NCBI RefSeq assembly: GCF_900129865.1
Contig: NZ_FQXD01000009.1
Span: 104,030 to 168,029 of the forward strand
DNA: 64,000 nt
Direction: 5' to 3'
Source: Virgibacillus chiguensis
GTDB taxonomy: Bacteria > Bacillota > Bacilli > Bacillales > Amphibacillaceae
Shown here: positions 10,481 to 19,311 of the stretch, one piece after another
How positions within the stretch are numbered: position 1 is the first letter of the stretch
Layout of the letters: each line of letters opens with the position of its first letter
Made by a program: the position numbers and the translations under genes
The notes under the pieces: model-generated
Database searches by the model: none
What the model was told of the DNA's origin: nothing
Seen by the model: the letters and a program-made list of their open reading frames with translations, nothing else

Positions 10481-11479
10481 GTGAGTCAGCAAACGTATGA
10501 GCAAACAACAAATGAACGGTATGTAACCTGTGTCTCTGTTGCTACGGTTTGGACAGAACCATTGTCTGCTAGAAGAATAGATGCATTAGCGCTTCATAAC
10601 CCGGCACATGTAGACCAGTGGGTGAAGCAATTAGATGATACTGAAAAACTGGCATTATGTGTGGAAAATCGTATTCAAACACAATTGTTATATGGCGAAC
10701 AAGTGCTAGTAACGGAATGGGCTGGTGATTGGGCGCATGTTATTATACCTACTCAGCCATCACATAAAGATAGAAGAGGTTATCCAGGTTGGGTGCCTGC
10801 TTGTCAACTCAAACAAATTTCTAATCAAGACTGGCTTCAGCCTATAGGTGCTATCGTTCGATCTCCCTTTGCTTCGTTAACTATTCATAATGAATCCTCT
10901 ATACACTTAAGTTATTTAACCATTTTACCAGTAAAAAGACATCATGGTTCTACGACGTCTGTAGTAACACCGCATGGTATTGGATATGTTCATACGCAAG
11001 ATATCGAGTTATTTTCAAAAGCGGACGGTATAGTCCGTAGTAATGGGGAGTCCATTGTAGCTATTGCTAAATCTTACATAGGGCTTGATTATTTATGGGG
11101 AGGAATGAGCGCATACGGTTATGATTGTTCAGGTTTAGCCTACGCGGCGCATAAAGCGAATGGATATCAGATTGCTAGAGATGCAGGCGATCAAGTAAAA
11201 GGTGGAGTCAAAGTTCCGCTAGATAGGATACTACCTGGTGATTTACTTTTCTTTGCATATCAAAATGGGAAAGGAAGGATACATCATGTAGGTATTTATT
11301 CTGGTAACGGAGATATGTTACATGCCCCACAAACGGGAAAGGGAATTGAACAAATCAGTCTTGCAAATACGATGTATGAAACAGAGTTATGTGCGGCTAG
11401 GCGCTACTGGCAGGAGGAGGAAACGATAGAAAATGGCAAAAGTAATTCTCGAAGTAAACCGTCTGAAGAAATTTTTTGA
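10481..11479 (+). CDS. ykfC: NlpC/P60 murein-peptide endopeptidase (YkfC-like)
   Basis: YkfC-type enzymes cut gamma-D-Glu-DAP bonds in cytoplasmic murein peptides that carry a free L-Ala end. The 332-residue product has no signal peptide, two SH3-like modules (roughly residues 10-190) and a C-terminal NlpC/P60 domain. The catalytic Cys is residue 216 (YDCSGL), His about 269 (HHVGIYSG), and a third polar position lies in LHAPQTG. The GTG at 10481 is chosen because AGGAGGG sits six bases upstream; a longer frame from 10415 begins inside the repeat region. Compared with B. subtilis ykfABCD, the neighbouring ykfA and ykfB are absent. Confidence 0.9.
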   Translation: MSQQTYEQTTNERYVTCVSVATVWTEPLSARRIDALALHNPAHVDQWVKQLDDTEKLALCVENRIQTQLLYGEQVLVTEWAGDWAHVIIPTQPSHKDRRGYPGWVPACQLKQISNQDWLQPIGAIVRSPFASLTIHNESSIHLSYLTILPVKRHHGSTTSVVTPHGIGYVHTQDIELFSKADGIVRSNGESIVAIAKSYIGLDYLWGGMSAYGYDCSGLAYAAHKANGYQIARDAGDQVKGGVKVPLDRILPGDLLFFAYQNGKGRIHHVGIYSGNGDMLHAPQTGKGIEQISLANTMYETELCAARRYWQEEETIENGKSNSRSKPSEEIF

Positions 11480-12392
11480 CGTGAACAGAAATCAGACGCT
11501 ACAGGCTGTCAATGATGTATCGTTTCAAATAAACGAAGGAGAGACATTTGGCTTAGTAGGGGAGTCCGGTTGTGGCAAATCTACAATAGGGCGAACCATT
11601 CTCGGTTTATACCATAAGACAGCTGGAGAAGTTTTGTACGATGGGGAGGATATTCATAGTTTAAAAGAAAATGATAGATTCAAGTTGCATAAAAAGATGC
11701 AAATGATTTTTCAAGATCCATATGCTTCATTAAATCCTAGGTCGACTGTACAGGAAATTATCTCTGAGCCAATGGAAATACATCGTTTGTATCGACATAA
11801 GAAGGAAATAAAAGAACGGGTATACCAATTATTAGCAGAGGTAGGTTTACAGCGGGATCATGCGAATCGTTATCCTCATGAATTCAGTGGCGGTCAAAGA
11901 CAGCGTATAGGTATTGCAAGGGCGCTCGCTTTAAACCCAGAGTTCATTATTGCAGATGAACCAATTTCGGCGTTGGATGTTTCCATACAGGCCCAAGTCG
12001 TTAATTTATTAAAGGAAATTCAACATGAAAAAGGATTAACGTTTTTATTTATTGCCCATGATTTATCGATGGTGAAGCAGATTTCTGATCGAATTGGCGT
12101 CATGTACTTAGGCAATTTAATCGAACTTACAAAATCAGAACAGCTATATGACCATCCATATCACCCGTATACGAAGGCGCTATTATCTGCGATCCCAATT
12201 CCAGATCCAGAAGTCGAAGAAAAGAGAGAACGAATTATATTGCAAGGTGAACTCCCAAGTCCAATTAATCCGCCGAGTGGATGTGTATTTCGTACGCGAT
12301 GCCCAATGGCTATGCTTATTTGTGAGCAACAAAAACCGCCGTTTAGAGAAATAGCACCAGAGCACTTTGTTGCCTGTCATCTTTATTCATAA
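11433..12392 (+). CDS. ykfD: Peptide ABC transporter ATP-binding protein (YkfD/DppF-like)
   Basis: This is the second ATPase of the peptide importer, 319 residues, of the OppF/DppF type. Visible motifs are Walker A (GESGCGKST), the Q-loop (IFQDPYASLNP), the signature (EFSGGQRQR), Walker B (FIIADEPISALD) and the switch His (IAHDLS), with a C-terminal Cys-containing tail (GCVFRTRCPMAMLIC). It overlaps the end of ykfC by 47 bases in another frame. A GGAGGAGG site lies 12 bases before the ATG, a rather long spacing. It probably pairs with DppD. Confidence 0.93.
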   Translation: MAKVILEVNRLKKFFDVNRNQTLQAVNDVSFQINEGETFGLVGESGCGKSTIGRTILGLYHKTAGEVLYDGEDIHSLKENDRFKLHKKMQMIFQDPYASLNPRSTVQEIISEPMEIHRLYRHKKEIKERVYQLLAEVGLQRDHANRYPHEFSGGQRQRIGIARALALNPEFIIADEPISALDVSIQAQVVNLLKEIQHEKGLTFLFIAHDLSMVKQISDRIGVMYLGNLIELTKSEQLYDHPYHPYTKALLSAIPIPDPEVEEKRERIILQGELPSPINPPSGCVFRTRCPMAMLICEQQKPPFREIAPEHFVACHLYS

Positions 12393-12424
12393 AGTTTTGT
12401 AGTTATTGCAATGATGTACCCGAG

Positions 12425-12477
12425 AGACATTCTGTAGTAGACGATAAAAAAACGGCTATTACGGAATGTCTTTTTTT
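12425..12477 (+). terminator. Intrinsic terminator of the dpp/ykf operon
   Basis: A 16-bp stem (12425-12440 with 12456-12471, with wobbles) is followed by seven T residues, about 30 bases after the ykfD stop. Confidence 0.9.
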
Positions 12478-12705
12478 CATGGTCTAGGAAATCGTAAATT
12501 TTTTTAGTTGTGAATAAACTTCCTAAATTATTTAGCCATGTTCGGCTCCAGCGCCTACCAACTGGCGACTTCAAGAATCGCCTTAAGATAAGTCATCATT
12601 GATTCATGCAACACCGTCTCACCATGATTCCTAAAACTTTAGTCGCTTCGTTCCACTCGCTGCGTTACTAAACGAGCGCCCCGAGCCTTTGTTCCTTTAG
12701 GAGAG
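12478..12705 (+). repeat. Dispersed repeat R2, copy 2 (plus orientation)
   Basis: This copy shares the head and the body blocks CGGCTCCAGCGCCTA, CTGGCGACTTCA, CATGATTCCTAAAACTTTAG and GCGCCCCGAGCCTTTGTTC with other R2 copies, but lacks the central hairpin part. It has the same orientation as copy 1, on the far side of the dpp operon. The remaining 160 bases to spoIID show no clear feature. Confidence 0.75.
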
Positions 12706-12867
12706 AATAAAACCTAAAGGGTTGTATAGAAAAACAGAGGCATATAATCGTCTTAATGGCTTGGCAACCGCCGATTTTTTCAACATTTTTAGTTCTACAT
12801 AGAAGAAGTCGTGTATATATATCTTAATAGGACTGCTAGATTGAAGTGATGTTGAAGGGGGTAAGCA

Positions 12868-14067
12868 ATGAAACCTAGTAAATATTCAAAAAAACATGGA
12901 TATAACTACACGAAAAAACGAAATGCCTTATTACTGAAAAAAGTAAAAGCAAAGCAGCAAACATTTATGAAAAAGTCACTAACACGTAATAAACAATGGT
13001 TTGCACCCAAAAAGCCATACTATTTACAAAAAAGACCAAAGCAACATGTATGGAAAATTCCTTCTACCATTTTGTTAGCTTGTTTACTGATGATTATCTT
13101 AGTAGTACCTACATTAATTGTCATTCCTTATAGCAAGGGGGATGAAAAAGAGGCGAAAGCCCCCCCAATCGCAAGTAGTGAAGAAACAACCAACCAAGAT
13201 ATGGATTCAGATAGCTCATCTTTCTCGGTGTCAGTAATGCGTTCGAATGTAAATAAAGTAGAGGGAGTACCTTTGGAAGAATATGTAGCTGGTGTAGTGG
13301 CTTCTGAAATGCCCGCAGAATTTGAAAAAGAAGCGTTAAAAGCGCAGTCCCTTGCAGCGAGAACGTATATTGTGAATCAAAAGCTTCACGGTGAAGGAGC
13401 TAAACAAGAATCAGACGTCACAGATACAGTACAACATCAAGTGTATAAAGACGAAGGTCAGTTGCAAAATTTATGGGGGAGCGACTTTGATTGGAAAATG
13501 AAAAAAGTAAAAGAAGCGGTGGCAGAAACAAAGGGAGAAATAGTAACCTATAAAGATGCACCAATCACGCCTGCTTTTTTCTCTACGAGTAATGGCTATA
13601 CGGAGAATTCAGAAGACTACTGGGAAAATGAACTTCCATATTTACGTAGTGTGGAGAGTCATTGGGATGAGGAGTCTCCGAAATATTTAGATCAAAAAAC
13701 GTTTTCGATACAGCAGTTAGAAAAAGCGTTAGAAGTAGATTTACCGAATCAATTTCCTTTAGCTGTTGAAACTACGCGTACAGATAGTAATCGGGTAGAG
13801 CAGTTGCAATTAGGAAAACAAACTTTTTCGGGAAGGGAAATTAGAGAAAAGCTAGAATTGCGTTCAAGTGATTTTACCATTGAACAAAAAAATAACCATT
13901 TTATTTTTACAACCAAAGGGTTCGGTCATGGAGTTGGTATGAGTCAATATGGTGCAAATGGCATGGCTAAAGAAGGGAAAAATTATCAAGATATTGTCCG
14001 TTATTATTATCAGGATGTAAAAATAAGTACGATTAATGATACAGCTCCAACTCTTGTCGCAAAATAG
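12868..14067 (+). CDS. spoIID: Stage II sporulation protein D (peptidoglycan lytic transglycosylase)
   Basis: SpoIID cuts glycan strands after stem peptides are removed, with SpoIIM and SpoIIP, driving septal wall thinning and engulfment. The product has 399 residues, about 55 longer than B. subtilis SpoIID, because of a very basic cytoplasmic N-terminus (about residues 1-60). One membrane helix follows (about 66-88), then the SpoIID domain with PLEEYVAGVVASEMPAEF, ALKAQSLAARTY and the C-terminal GHGVGMSQYGANGMA motif. GAAGGGGG precedes the ATG. Mother-cell expression during sporulation is expected from the family; no promoter is asserted here. Confidence 0.95.
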   Translation: MKPSKYSKKHGYNYTKKRNALLLKKVKAKQQTFMKKSLTRNKQWFAPKKPYYLQKRPKQHVWKIPSTILLACLLMIILVVPTLIVIPYSKGDEKEAKAPPIASSEETTNQDMDSDSSSFSVSVMRSNVNKVEGVPLEEYVAGVVASEMPAEFEKEALKAQSLAARTYIVNQKLHGEGAKQESDVTDTVQHQVYKDEGQLQNLWGSDFDWKMKKVKEAVAETKGEIVTYKDAPITPAFFSTSNGYTENSEDYWENELPYLRSVESHWDEESPKYLDQKTFSIQQLEKALEVDLPNQFPLAVETTRTDSNRVEQLQLGKQTFSGREIREKLELRSSDFTIEQKNNHFIFTTKGFGHGVGMSQYGANGMAKEGKNYQDIVRYYYQDVKISTINDTAPTLVAK

Positions 14068-14081
14068 ACGAGAGTTTTTTG
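14049..14081 (+). terminator. Terminator overlapping the 3' end of spoIID
   Basis: The arms AACTCTTGTC (14049-14058) and GACGAGAGTT (14067-14076) pair and run into a T tract. The left arm lies inside the spoIID coding region and the stop codon is in the loop/right arm. Confidence 0.85.
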
Positions 14082-14084
14082 TTG

Positions 14085-14145
14085 CTTTATAGGAAATTAT
14101 AAGAGTTTAAAGATTTATAGTATAAGAAAAGCTATAGCCTGCTAT
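14085..14145 (+). repeat. Dispersed repeat R1, partial copy
   Basis: The sequence TTTATAGGAAATTATAAGAGTTTAAAGATTTATAGTATAAGAAAAGC matches the left half of R1. The right-hand hairpin is not preserved. The 230 bases to spoIIQ show no further gene. Confidence 0.65.
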
Positions 14146-14374
14146 TGCACGATAGGATGGATTTTTTAAATTACCTAACAAAGTTTGTAATGATAGTAGG
14201 AGATAGAAACTTCTATAATAGGAAGTATTACAATCTATTGGATTGTTATAAAAAGCAAAGTCCTCTTAATTTACCTCTTTTTCACAAAAAAATACGGTGA
14301 AATGCAAATTATTTGTTAATAGATGTATATAAATTCCTTTTTCTGATCAGAATGGTTGTTGAGGTGATGATCTT

Positions 14375-15253
14375 ATGAAAGAGGAAAACAAAGGGGCTTC
14401 AAAAAACAAGTGGAGTCGAATTTTTCGTAAAAAATGGTTCTTCCCAGCTGTCTATTTAACTATTGCCGCTGTATTATTATCTGTTGTCGTTTGGTATCAA
14501 AATGTGGACAATCAAGTGCCTGATGCCCAAGAAGGAACAGATGAGTTCATTCCATCTGAGCATGGAGAAAGAGCTGAACCTGTGTTGGAGCAACAGGAAA
14601 TGATCCAAATGCCTGTGACAAACCCAGAAGAAGCAGAAATCGTAACTAAATTTTATGATTACAATGCAGATCAAGAAGAGCAAGAGCAGGCCTTGGTTTT
14701 GTACAACAATAAGTACTATGAGAGTGATGGTGTAAATATTGCTTCTGCAAGTGGTGAATCATTTGAGGTTGTAGCAGCTTTAAGTGGTGAAGTTACAGAA
14801 GTAAAAGAAGATCCGCTATTAGGAAATGTTGTTGTGCTTACCCATGAAGATGATGTCCAAACCTATTATGCTAGTCTTGAAGATGTTGATGTAAAGGCGG
14901 GCTCTGAAGTGAAGCAAGGCGACACTTTAGGTAAAGCAGGTAAGAGCGTATTTGGAAAAGACAGCGGAACGCATGTTTACTTTGAGCTACGTAAAGAGGA
15001 TCAAGAAGTTAATCCAGAAGAGTACTTCAATCAACCAGTAAGTAGCTTGAACAGTGCAGTAGAGGAAGAAACAGAAGACGTGGATGCGCAAGATGAAGCA
15101 GATCAAGAAGGAACGGAAGATGCAGAAGGAGATCAAGAAAACGAAACCCCTTCTGATGAGAGCGAAACTACAGATGAAGAATCAGATGAAGCTTCAGATG
15201 AAGCAGATAATGTGGATGAAACGGAAGAAATGGACCCTGAGTTGAATAATTAA
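14375..15253 (+). CDS. spoIIQ: Stage II sporulation protein Q (LytM-like engulfment protein)
   Basis: SpoIIQ is a forespore membrane protein that binds mother-cell SpoIIIAH across the septum, holding the engulfing membranes and forming part of the feeding channel. The 292-residue product has a basic N-terminus, one membrane helix (about residues 26-45), a LytM/M23 fold (about 125-220) and a long acidic tail (about 225-292) of Glu, Asp and Ser. The zinc motif HxH is degenerate (THVYFEL), as expected for a structural, non-enzymatic SpoIIQ. An intrinsic terminator follows at 15288. Confidence 0.92.
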   Translation: MKEENKGASKNKWSRIFRKKWFFPAVYLTIAAVLLSVVVWYQNVDNQVPDAQEGTDEFIPSEHGERAEPVLEQQEMIQMPVTNPEEAEIVTKFYDYNADQEEQEQALVLYNNKYYESDGVNIASASGESFEVVAALSGEVTEVKEDPLLGNVVVLTHEDDVQTYYASLEDVDVKAGSEVKQGDTLGKAGKSVFGKDSGTHVYFELRKEDQEVNPEEYFNQPVSSLNSAVEEETEDVDAQDEADQEGTEDAEGDQENETPSDESETTDEESDEASDEADNVDETEEMDPELNN

Positions 15254-15287
15254 ATTTCTTGTTTCTAACGTTTCATAGTGAAAAAGC

Positions 15288-15321
15288 AACGCCTTTGAAA
15301 ATAAATCAAAGGCGTTTTTTT
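15288..15321 (+). terminator. Intrinsic terminator after spoIIQ
   Basis: ACGCCTTTGA (15289-15298) pairs with TCAAAGGCGT (15306-15315), followed by seven T residues. Confidence 0.92.
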
Positions 15322-15721
15322 GCATTATAGAAATGCAAAGAAATTAGAAATTCGGCTATTTCCATATGGCTTGGCATAGCTGGTTTTCATTCGTGGTCCT
15401 ATATATTTTCAGTCTCATTGTAAAATGGCTTGTCTTATATGAACAAGGTCTCTTTTTTAAGCATAAACCTCATTGCGTCATAATAAACTTATACAAACCA
15501 CTAAAACATAAGTGTCTGAGGTGAGATATGTGAACCTGCTAAGCAGGTGAAAACCAACAATACTGATATTTTATCGTTTTAAAATACAGAATTTTGAAAC
15601 TTTTTCTAAATTAAAAATACTATCTACATAAAACAAATGTTGTATGGTTCTAGCTATCCATCTACAAACGCCTGTACCAATTGGTCACCTCAGAAATATA
15701 CAACTCAGGGAGGCGAACGGT
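15322..15721 (+). other. Intergenic stretch before spoIIID
   Basis: No gene is visible. A short perfect hairpin, ACCTGC-TAA-GCAGGT, lies at 15534-15548. The region is AT-rich and should contain the sporulation promoter of spoIIID, but no convincing sigma-E match was found by eye. Confidence 0.4.
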
Positions 15722-16009
15722 GTGCACGATTACATCAAAGAACGAACGATCAAGATAGGGAATTATGTGGTGGAAACAAAAAAAACAGTTCGCGTTATAG
15801 CAAAGGAGTTTGGTGTTTCTAAAAGTACAGTCCATAAAGATTTAACGGAAAGATTACCCGAGATTAATCCAGAATTAGCAAAGCGCGTTAAAAAAATTTT
15901 AGAGCATCATAAAGCAATTAGACATTTGCGAGGTGGGGAAGCAACGAAAAAGAAATACATGGTAGATGCAGATGCAACCACTAAAAAAGAAGTAAAACCT
16001 GTAGGATAA
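15722..16009 (+). CDS. spoIIID: Sporulation transcriptional regulator SpoIIID
   Basis: SpoIIID is a small DNA-binding protein that activates or represses many mother-cell genes during sporulation. The 95-residue product begins HDYIKERTIKIG and carries the helix-turn-helix VRVIAKEFGVSKSTVHKDL, followed by the basic C-terminal segment ending RHLRGGEATKKKY. The GTG at 15722 follows GGGAGGCGAA and gives the family's usual start; a longer frame upstream adds about 26 unrelated residues. It is followed by a terminator hairpin and then by mbl, as in B. subtilis. Confidence 0.96.
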   Translation: MHDYIKERTIKIGNYVVETKKTVRVIAKEFGVSKSTVHKDLTERLPEINPELAKRVKKILEHHKAIRHLRGGEATKKKYMVDADATTKKEVKPVG

Positions 16010-16059
16010 TATCTTCTCAAAGGAAAGGTATTTATTGGGCTCGCTTCATATGCGTCGCA

Positions 16060-16098
16060 CTAGAAAAAAACTTGCCATATCGCCAAGTTTTTTTCTAG
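16060..16098 (+). terminator. Hairpin terminator after spoIIID
   Basis: The 15-base arm CTAGAAAAAAACTTG (16060-16074) pairs perfectly with CAAGTTTTTTTCTAG (16084-16098). The T-rich right arm makes it a likely terminator on the plus strand; the symmetry would allow function on both. Confidence 0.75.
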
Positions 16099-16521
16099 TT
16101 ACATATAGAGGATATTTGCTTATAATTAAGCTACTCGCTAATGTAGTGTTTCTCCGCAGCGGTTGCATAACATTCTGATAAAACGTCATATATTCCTCCA
16201 TCATGATCTTTTTAAAAAATGATGGAAAGACGAAGGGATTCGAACAGAAGCTTTTTTAATATAAAAAGCATACATGGAGTAAAAGTCATATAAATTCAAT
16301 TTTATTTGGCTTATTTTTGTTGGACATCCATTCTTTTCATTTTTTCTGCGCTTATTTTAGAGGTATAAATATTTCGGGATAAAGATAGGTGATGAGCTGA
16401 CTTTTTTCTAACAAAATTATAATAAACTGCAGTTAATTGTAGAGAATTGTGGTAAAATAATATATTAGAGGTAGTATGGACAAAATAAAGATATAGTTTG
16501 TAATTAGGAGGATATTAGCCC
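16099..16521 (+). other. Intergenic stretch before mbl
   Basis: No gene is visible. An 8-bp hairpin (TCCATCAT...ATGATGGA) lies at about 16198-16227. A candidate mbl -10 TAAAAT is at 16453-16458, without a strong -35. Confidence 0.35.
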
Positions 16522-17523
16522 ATGTTTTCAAGGGATATAGGAATTGATCTTGGAACAGCAAATGTCTTAATTCATCTCAAAGGAAAAGGGATTGTTTTGA
16601 ATGAGCCGTCTGTTGTTGCCATGGATCGAAATACAGGAAAAGTTTTGGAAGTTGGCGAGGCAGCTAGGAAAATGGTTGGTCGAACACCAGGAAATATTGC
16701 GGCAATTCGTCCATTGAAGGATGGAGTAATTGCTGATTTTGATGTTACTGAAGCTATGTTAAAGCATTTCATCAATAAGATTAATGTAAAAGGATTTTTA
16801 GCGAAACCAAGAATTTTAATATGCTGTCCTACCAATATTACAAAGGTGGAACAAAAAGCGATTAAAGAGGCAGCAGAAAAATCAGGTGGTAAAAAGATTT
16901 ATTTAGAAGAAGAACCAAAAGTAGCTGCAATCGGTGCAGGTATGGAGATATTTCAACCGAGTGGGAATATGGTCGTTGATATTGGTGGCGGTACGACGGA
17001 TGTAGCTGTTCTTTCAATGGGAGATATTGTTACATCTGAGTCCATTAAAATGGCTGGTGATAATTTCGATAGCGAAATTCTTCAATACATAAAGAAACAG
17101 TATAAATTGTTGATCGGTGAGCGAACGGCAGAAGAAATTAAAATTAACGTCGCTACTGTTTTCCAAGGTTCGCGTAATGAAGAAATGGAAATTAGAGGAC
17201 GTGATATGGTCTCTGGTTTACCTCGAACAATTACAGTGAACTCCAAAGAAATTGAAGAAGCATTGCGTGAATCTGTTTATCTCATTGTACAAGCTGCAAA
17301 ATCTGTCTTAGAACGTACACCTCCAGAACTTTCTGCCGATATTATAGATAGAGGCGTTATTTTAACAGGTGGCGGTGCCTTGATTCATGGTATCGATGAA
17401 TTACTGGCTGAGGAATTAAAGGTGCCTGTTTTTATTGCTGAAGAGCCAATGAATTGTGTCGCTAAAGGTACTGGTATGATGTTAGAAAACATTGACAAAG
17501 TAAACCAGAAAAATGTGATATAA
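16522..17523 (+). CDS. mbl: MreB-like cell-shape protein Mbl
   Basis: Mbl is an actin-like ATPase that forms membrane-associated filaments guiding the side-wall synthesis machinery. The 333-residue product shows the actin/Hsp70 phosphate motifs (DIGIDLGTANVLI, MVVDIGGGTTDVAVLS), the adenosine motif (GVILTGGGALIHGID) and the family block LKDGVIADFDVTEAMLKHFI. The length and its place between spoIIID and flhO match Mbl rather than MreB or MreBH. AGGAGG precedes the ATG. The flhO start lies only 31 bases downstream. Confidence 0.96.
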   Translation: MFSRDIGIDLGTANVLIHLKGKGIVLNEPSVVAMDRNTGKVLEVGEAARKMVGRTPGNIAAIRPLKDGVIADFDVTEAMLKHFINKINVKGFLAKPRILICCPTNITKVEQKAIKEAAEKSGGKKIYLEEEPKVAAIGAGMEIFQPSGNMVVDIGGGTTDVAVLSMGDIVTSESIKMAGDNFDSEILQYIKKQYKLLIGERTAEEIKINVATVFQGSRNEEMEIRGRDMVSGLPRTITVNSKEIEEALRESVYLIVQAAKSVLERTPPELSADIIDRGVILTGGGALIHGIDELLAEELKVPVFIAEEPMNCVAKGTGMMLENIDKVNQKNVI

Positions 17524-17554
17524 ATATCTTGGTATAATCAAGGAGGTAACGTTA

Positions 17555-18358
17555 GTGTTAAGAGGCTTTTATACAGCTGCTAATGGCATGATCGCACAAC
17601 AACGACAGCAAGAAGCTTTTGCAAATAATATTTCTAATACGAATACTCCGGGCTATAAAGCAGATCAAACGACGTTGCGTGCTTTTCCTGAAATGCTATT
17701 ACATCAAATGTCAGGAAAAAAGCTTCCAGTACAAAATAAACCAAATGTTCCATTTCAGCAACCAATAGGTTCGCTAAATACGGGAGTATATGTTCAAGAA
17801 ATGATTCCAAATTTTGAACAAGGAGATGTCCAAGAGACGGGGATATCTACGGATCTTGCATTAACTCAAAGAGATTTACCTGATGAAACCGGAGCGCTCT
17901 TTTTTACCGTGCAAAATGAATCAGGCGATGTACGTTATACTAGAAATGGGAACTTTACCGTAGATGGCGCCGGATTTTTAGTTACTAACGAAGGATACTA
18001 TGTGTTAGATGAGAATGGGGAGCCTATTGAAACAAATGATATGGACTTTACAGTAACCTCTGATGGTCTATTACAAACTGCTGATGGCGCAACGGCTTTA
18101 GGAATTGCTTATAGTACGGATGCAAACACAATGGTTAAAGAAGGAAATAATGTGTACACAGGAGATGTGGAAGCAGTTCCCGCAGAAGCTATTTATTCCG
18201 TAAAACAAGGCTTTCTGGAAAGATCGAATGTGGACGCTTTACAGGCAATGACACAAATGATGGAATCTTATCGGTTATTTGAAACGAACCAGCGTGTACT
18301 AAAAGCGTACGATCAAAGTATGGAAAAAGCAGTTAGCGAAATTGGACGTTTAGTATAG
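17555..18358 (+). CDS. flhO: Flagellar hook-basal body protein FlhO
   Basis: FlhO is a FlgF/FlgG-type rod component of the flagellum. The 267-residue product has the N-terminal rod motif (AANGMIAQQRQQEAFANNISNTNTPGYKA), a central beta-rich domain with FTVQNESGDVRYTRNGNF, and the C-terminal helix (SNVDALQAMTQMMESYRLFETNQRVLKAYD). The start is GTG at 17555, after AAGGAGG. It is followed 13 bases later by flhP, giving the same pair as in B. subtilis. Together they suggest a motile cell, although the main fla/che operon is not in the window. Confidence 0.93.
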   Translation: MLRGFYTAANGMIAQQRQQEAFANNISNTNTPGYKADQTTLRAFPEMLLHQMSGKKLPVQNKPNVPFQQPIGSLNTGVYVQEMIPNFEQGDVQETGISTDLALTQRDLPDETGALFFTVQNESGDVRYTRNGNFTVDGAGFLVTNEGYYVLDENGEPIETNDMDFTVTSDGLLQTADGATALGIAYSTDANTMVKEGNNVYTGDVEAVPAEAIYSVKQGFLERSNVDALQAMTQMMESYRLFETNQRVLKAYDQSMEKAVSEIGRLV

Positions 18359-18371
18359 AGGAGAGATGACT

Positions 18372-19199
18372 ATGTCAAGAACGATGATTCAGGCTGCGGT
18401 AACAATGAATCAACTGCAAAATAAAATGGACGTTATTGGTAATAATATGGCTAATAGTCAAACAACTGGTTATAAAAGTAGACAAGCAAACTTTTCTTCA
18501 CTGCTTTTTCAACAAATGGATAATCTTTCAGATCCGGCAAATGCGGAAGGGAGATTGACTCCAGACGGGTTGCGAATTGGCTCTGGAGCAAAATTGGGCT
18601 CCATTAACGCAGATTTCCAAGTTGGCTCTTTGCGTAAGACGGATCGCAGTTTGGATACGGCATTGTTAGCACCAAATCTTTTCTTTCAAGTAGAAGCAAC
18701 AGAAAATGGAGTAACAGAAACACGTTATACAAGGGATGGCGCATTTTATCTAAGTCCGATAAACGGAAATCAAGAAGTGATGCTTGTGGATAAGAACGGA
18801 CATGCTATTTTAGGCGCTGATGGTCCGATTATTACAGCTGCTGGATTTGATGACATTTCTGTACAGCCAAATGGACAGATCGTAGTGAAACGTGGCGATG
18901 ACAGTGAAGTTGTGGGAACACTTGCTGTTGTTGAAGCTTTGCGACCTCATTTACTTGAAGCTGCAGGAGAAAATGCATTTCGTTTATCTGAGGAAGCAAA
19001 TGCGCAAGTAGCATTTGCTGATGCTATTCAACCAGCAGCTGGTGGTAAAATGCTTGAAAGTGGAAAATTAGAAGCTTCTAACGTAAACATGTCCAAGGAA
19101 ATGTCTGATTTAATTATGACACAGCGAGCTTATCAATTTAATGCTAGGACGATTTCTACGGGCGATCAAATGTCTGGGTTAATTAATCAGCTACGTTAA
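18372..19199 (+). CDS. flhP: Flagellar hook-basal body protein FlhP
   Basis: This is the partner rod protein of FlhO, 275 residues. It has the N-terminal helix (MIQAAVTMNQLQNKMDVIGN, then NMANSQTTGYKS) and the C-terminal motif (EASNVNMSKEMSDLIMTQRAYQFNARTIST). The ATG at 18372 is chosen because AGAGGAGAG ends six bases upstream; an ATG at 18366 abuts that site. Repeat R3 begins directly after the stop. Confidence 0.92.
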   Translation: MSRTMIQAAVTMNQLQNKMDVIGNNMANSQTTGYKSRQANFSSLLFQQMDNLSDPANAEGRLTPDGLRIGSGAKLGSINADFQVGSLRKTDRSLDTALLAPNLFFQVEATENGVTETRYTRDGAFYLSPINGNQEVMLVDKNGHAILGADGPIITAAGFDDISVQPNGQIVVKRGDDSEVVGTLAVVEALRPHLLEAAGENAFRLSEEANAQVAFADAIQPAAGGKMLESGKLEASNVNMSKEMSDLIMTQRAYQFNARTISTGDQMSGLINQLR

Positions 19200-19200
19200 T

Positions 19201-19290
19201 GCGTGATGTCTTTGGGTCATACCCTTGGGCTACTAAACAATTGGAGGGGGACACAAGAAAGCCCCCTTCTGATTGAAGATTCAGTTAATG
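19201..19290 (+). repeat. Dispersed repeat R3, copy 1
   Basis: This non-coding block contains GGTCATACCCTTGGGCTACT and AAACAATTGG, then GGGGG...CCCCC pairing and ATTGAAGATTCA. The same blocks recur near 36.45 and 50.35 kb, and in degraded form near 20.8, 32.9 and 43.4 kb. It ends about 20 bases before the next gene's start. Confidence 0.75.
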
Positions 19291-19311
19291 TAAATAGTAA
19301 GGAGAAAGAAT

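Noticed and set aside
14330..14375. Sigma-F promoter of spoIIQ (GTATA motif)
   Set aside because: A GTATA occurs upstream, but no matching -10 at a suitable distance was found.
16226..16252. tRNA-like 3' fragment (GGGATTCGAAC)
   Set aside because: The T-loop-like string is present on the minus strand, but the flanking T stem does not pair and no acceptor or anticodon arm is found.
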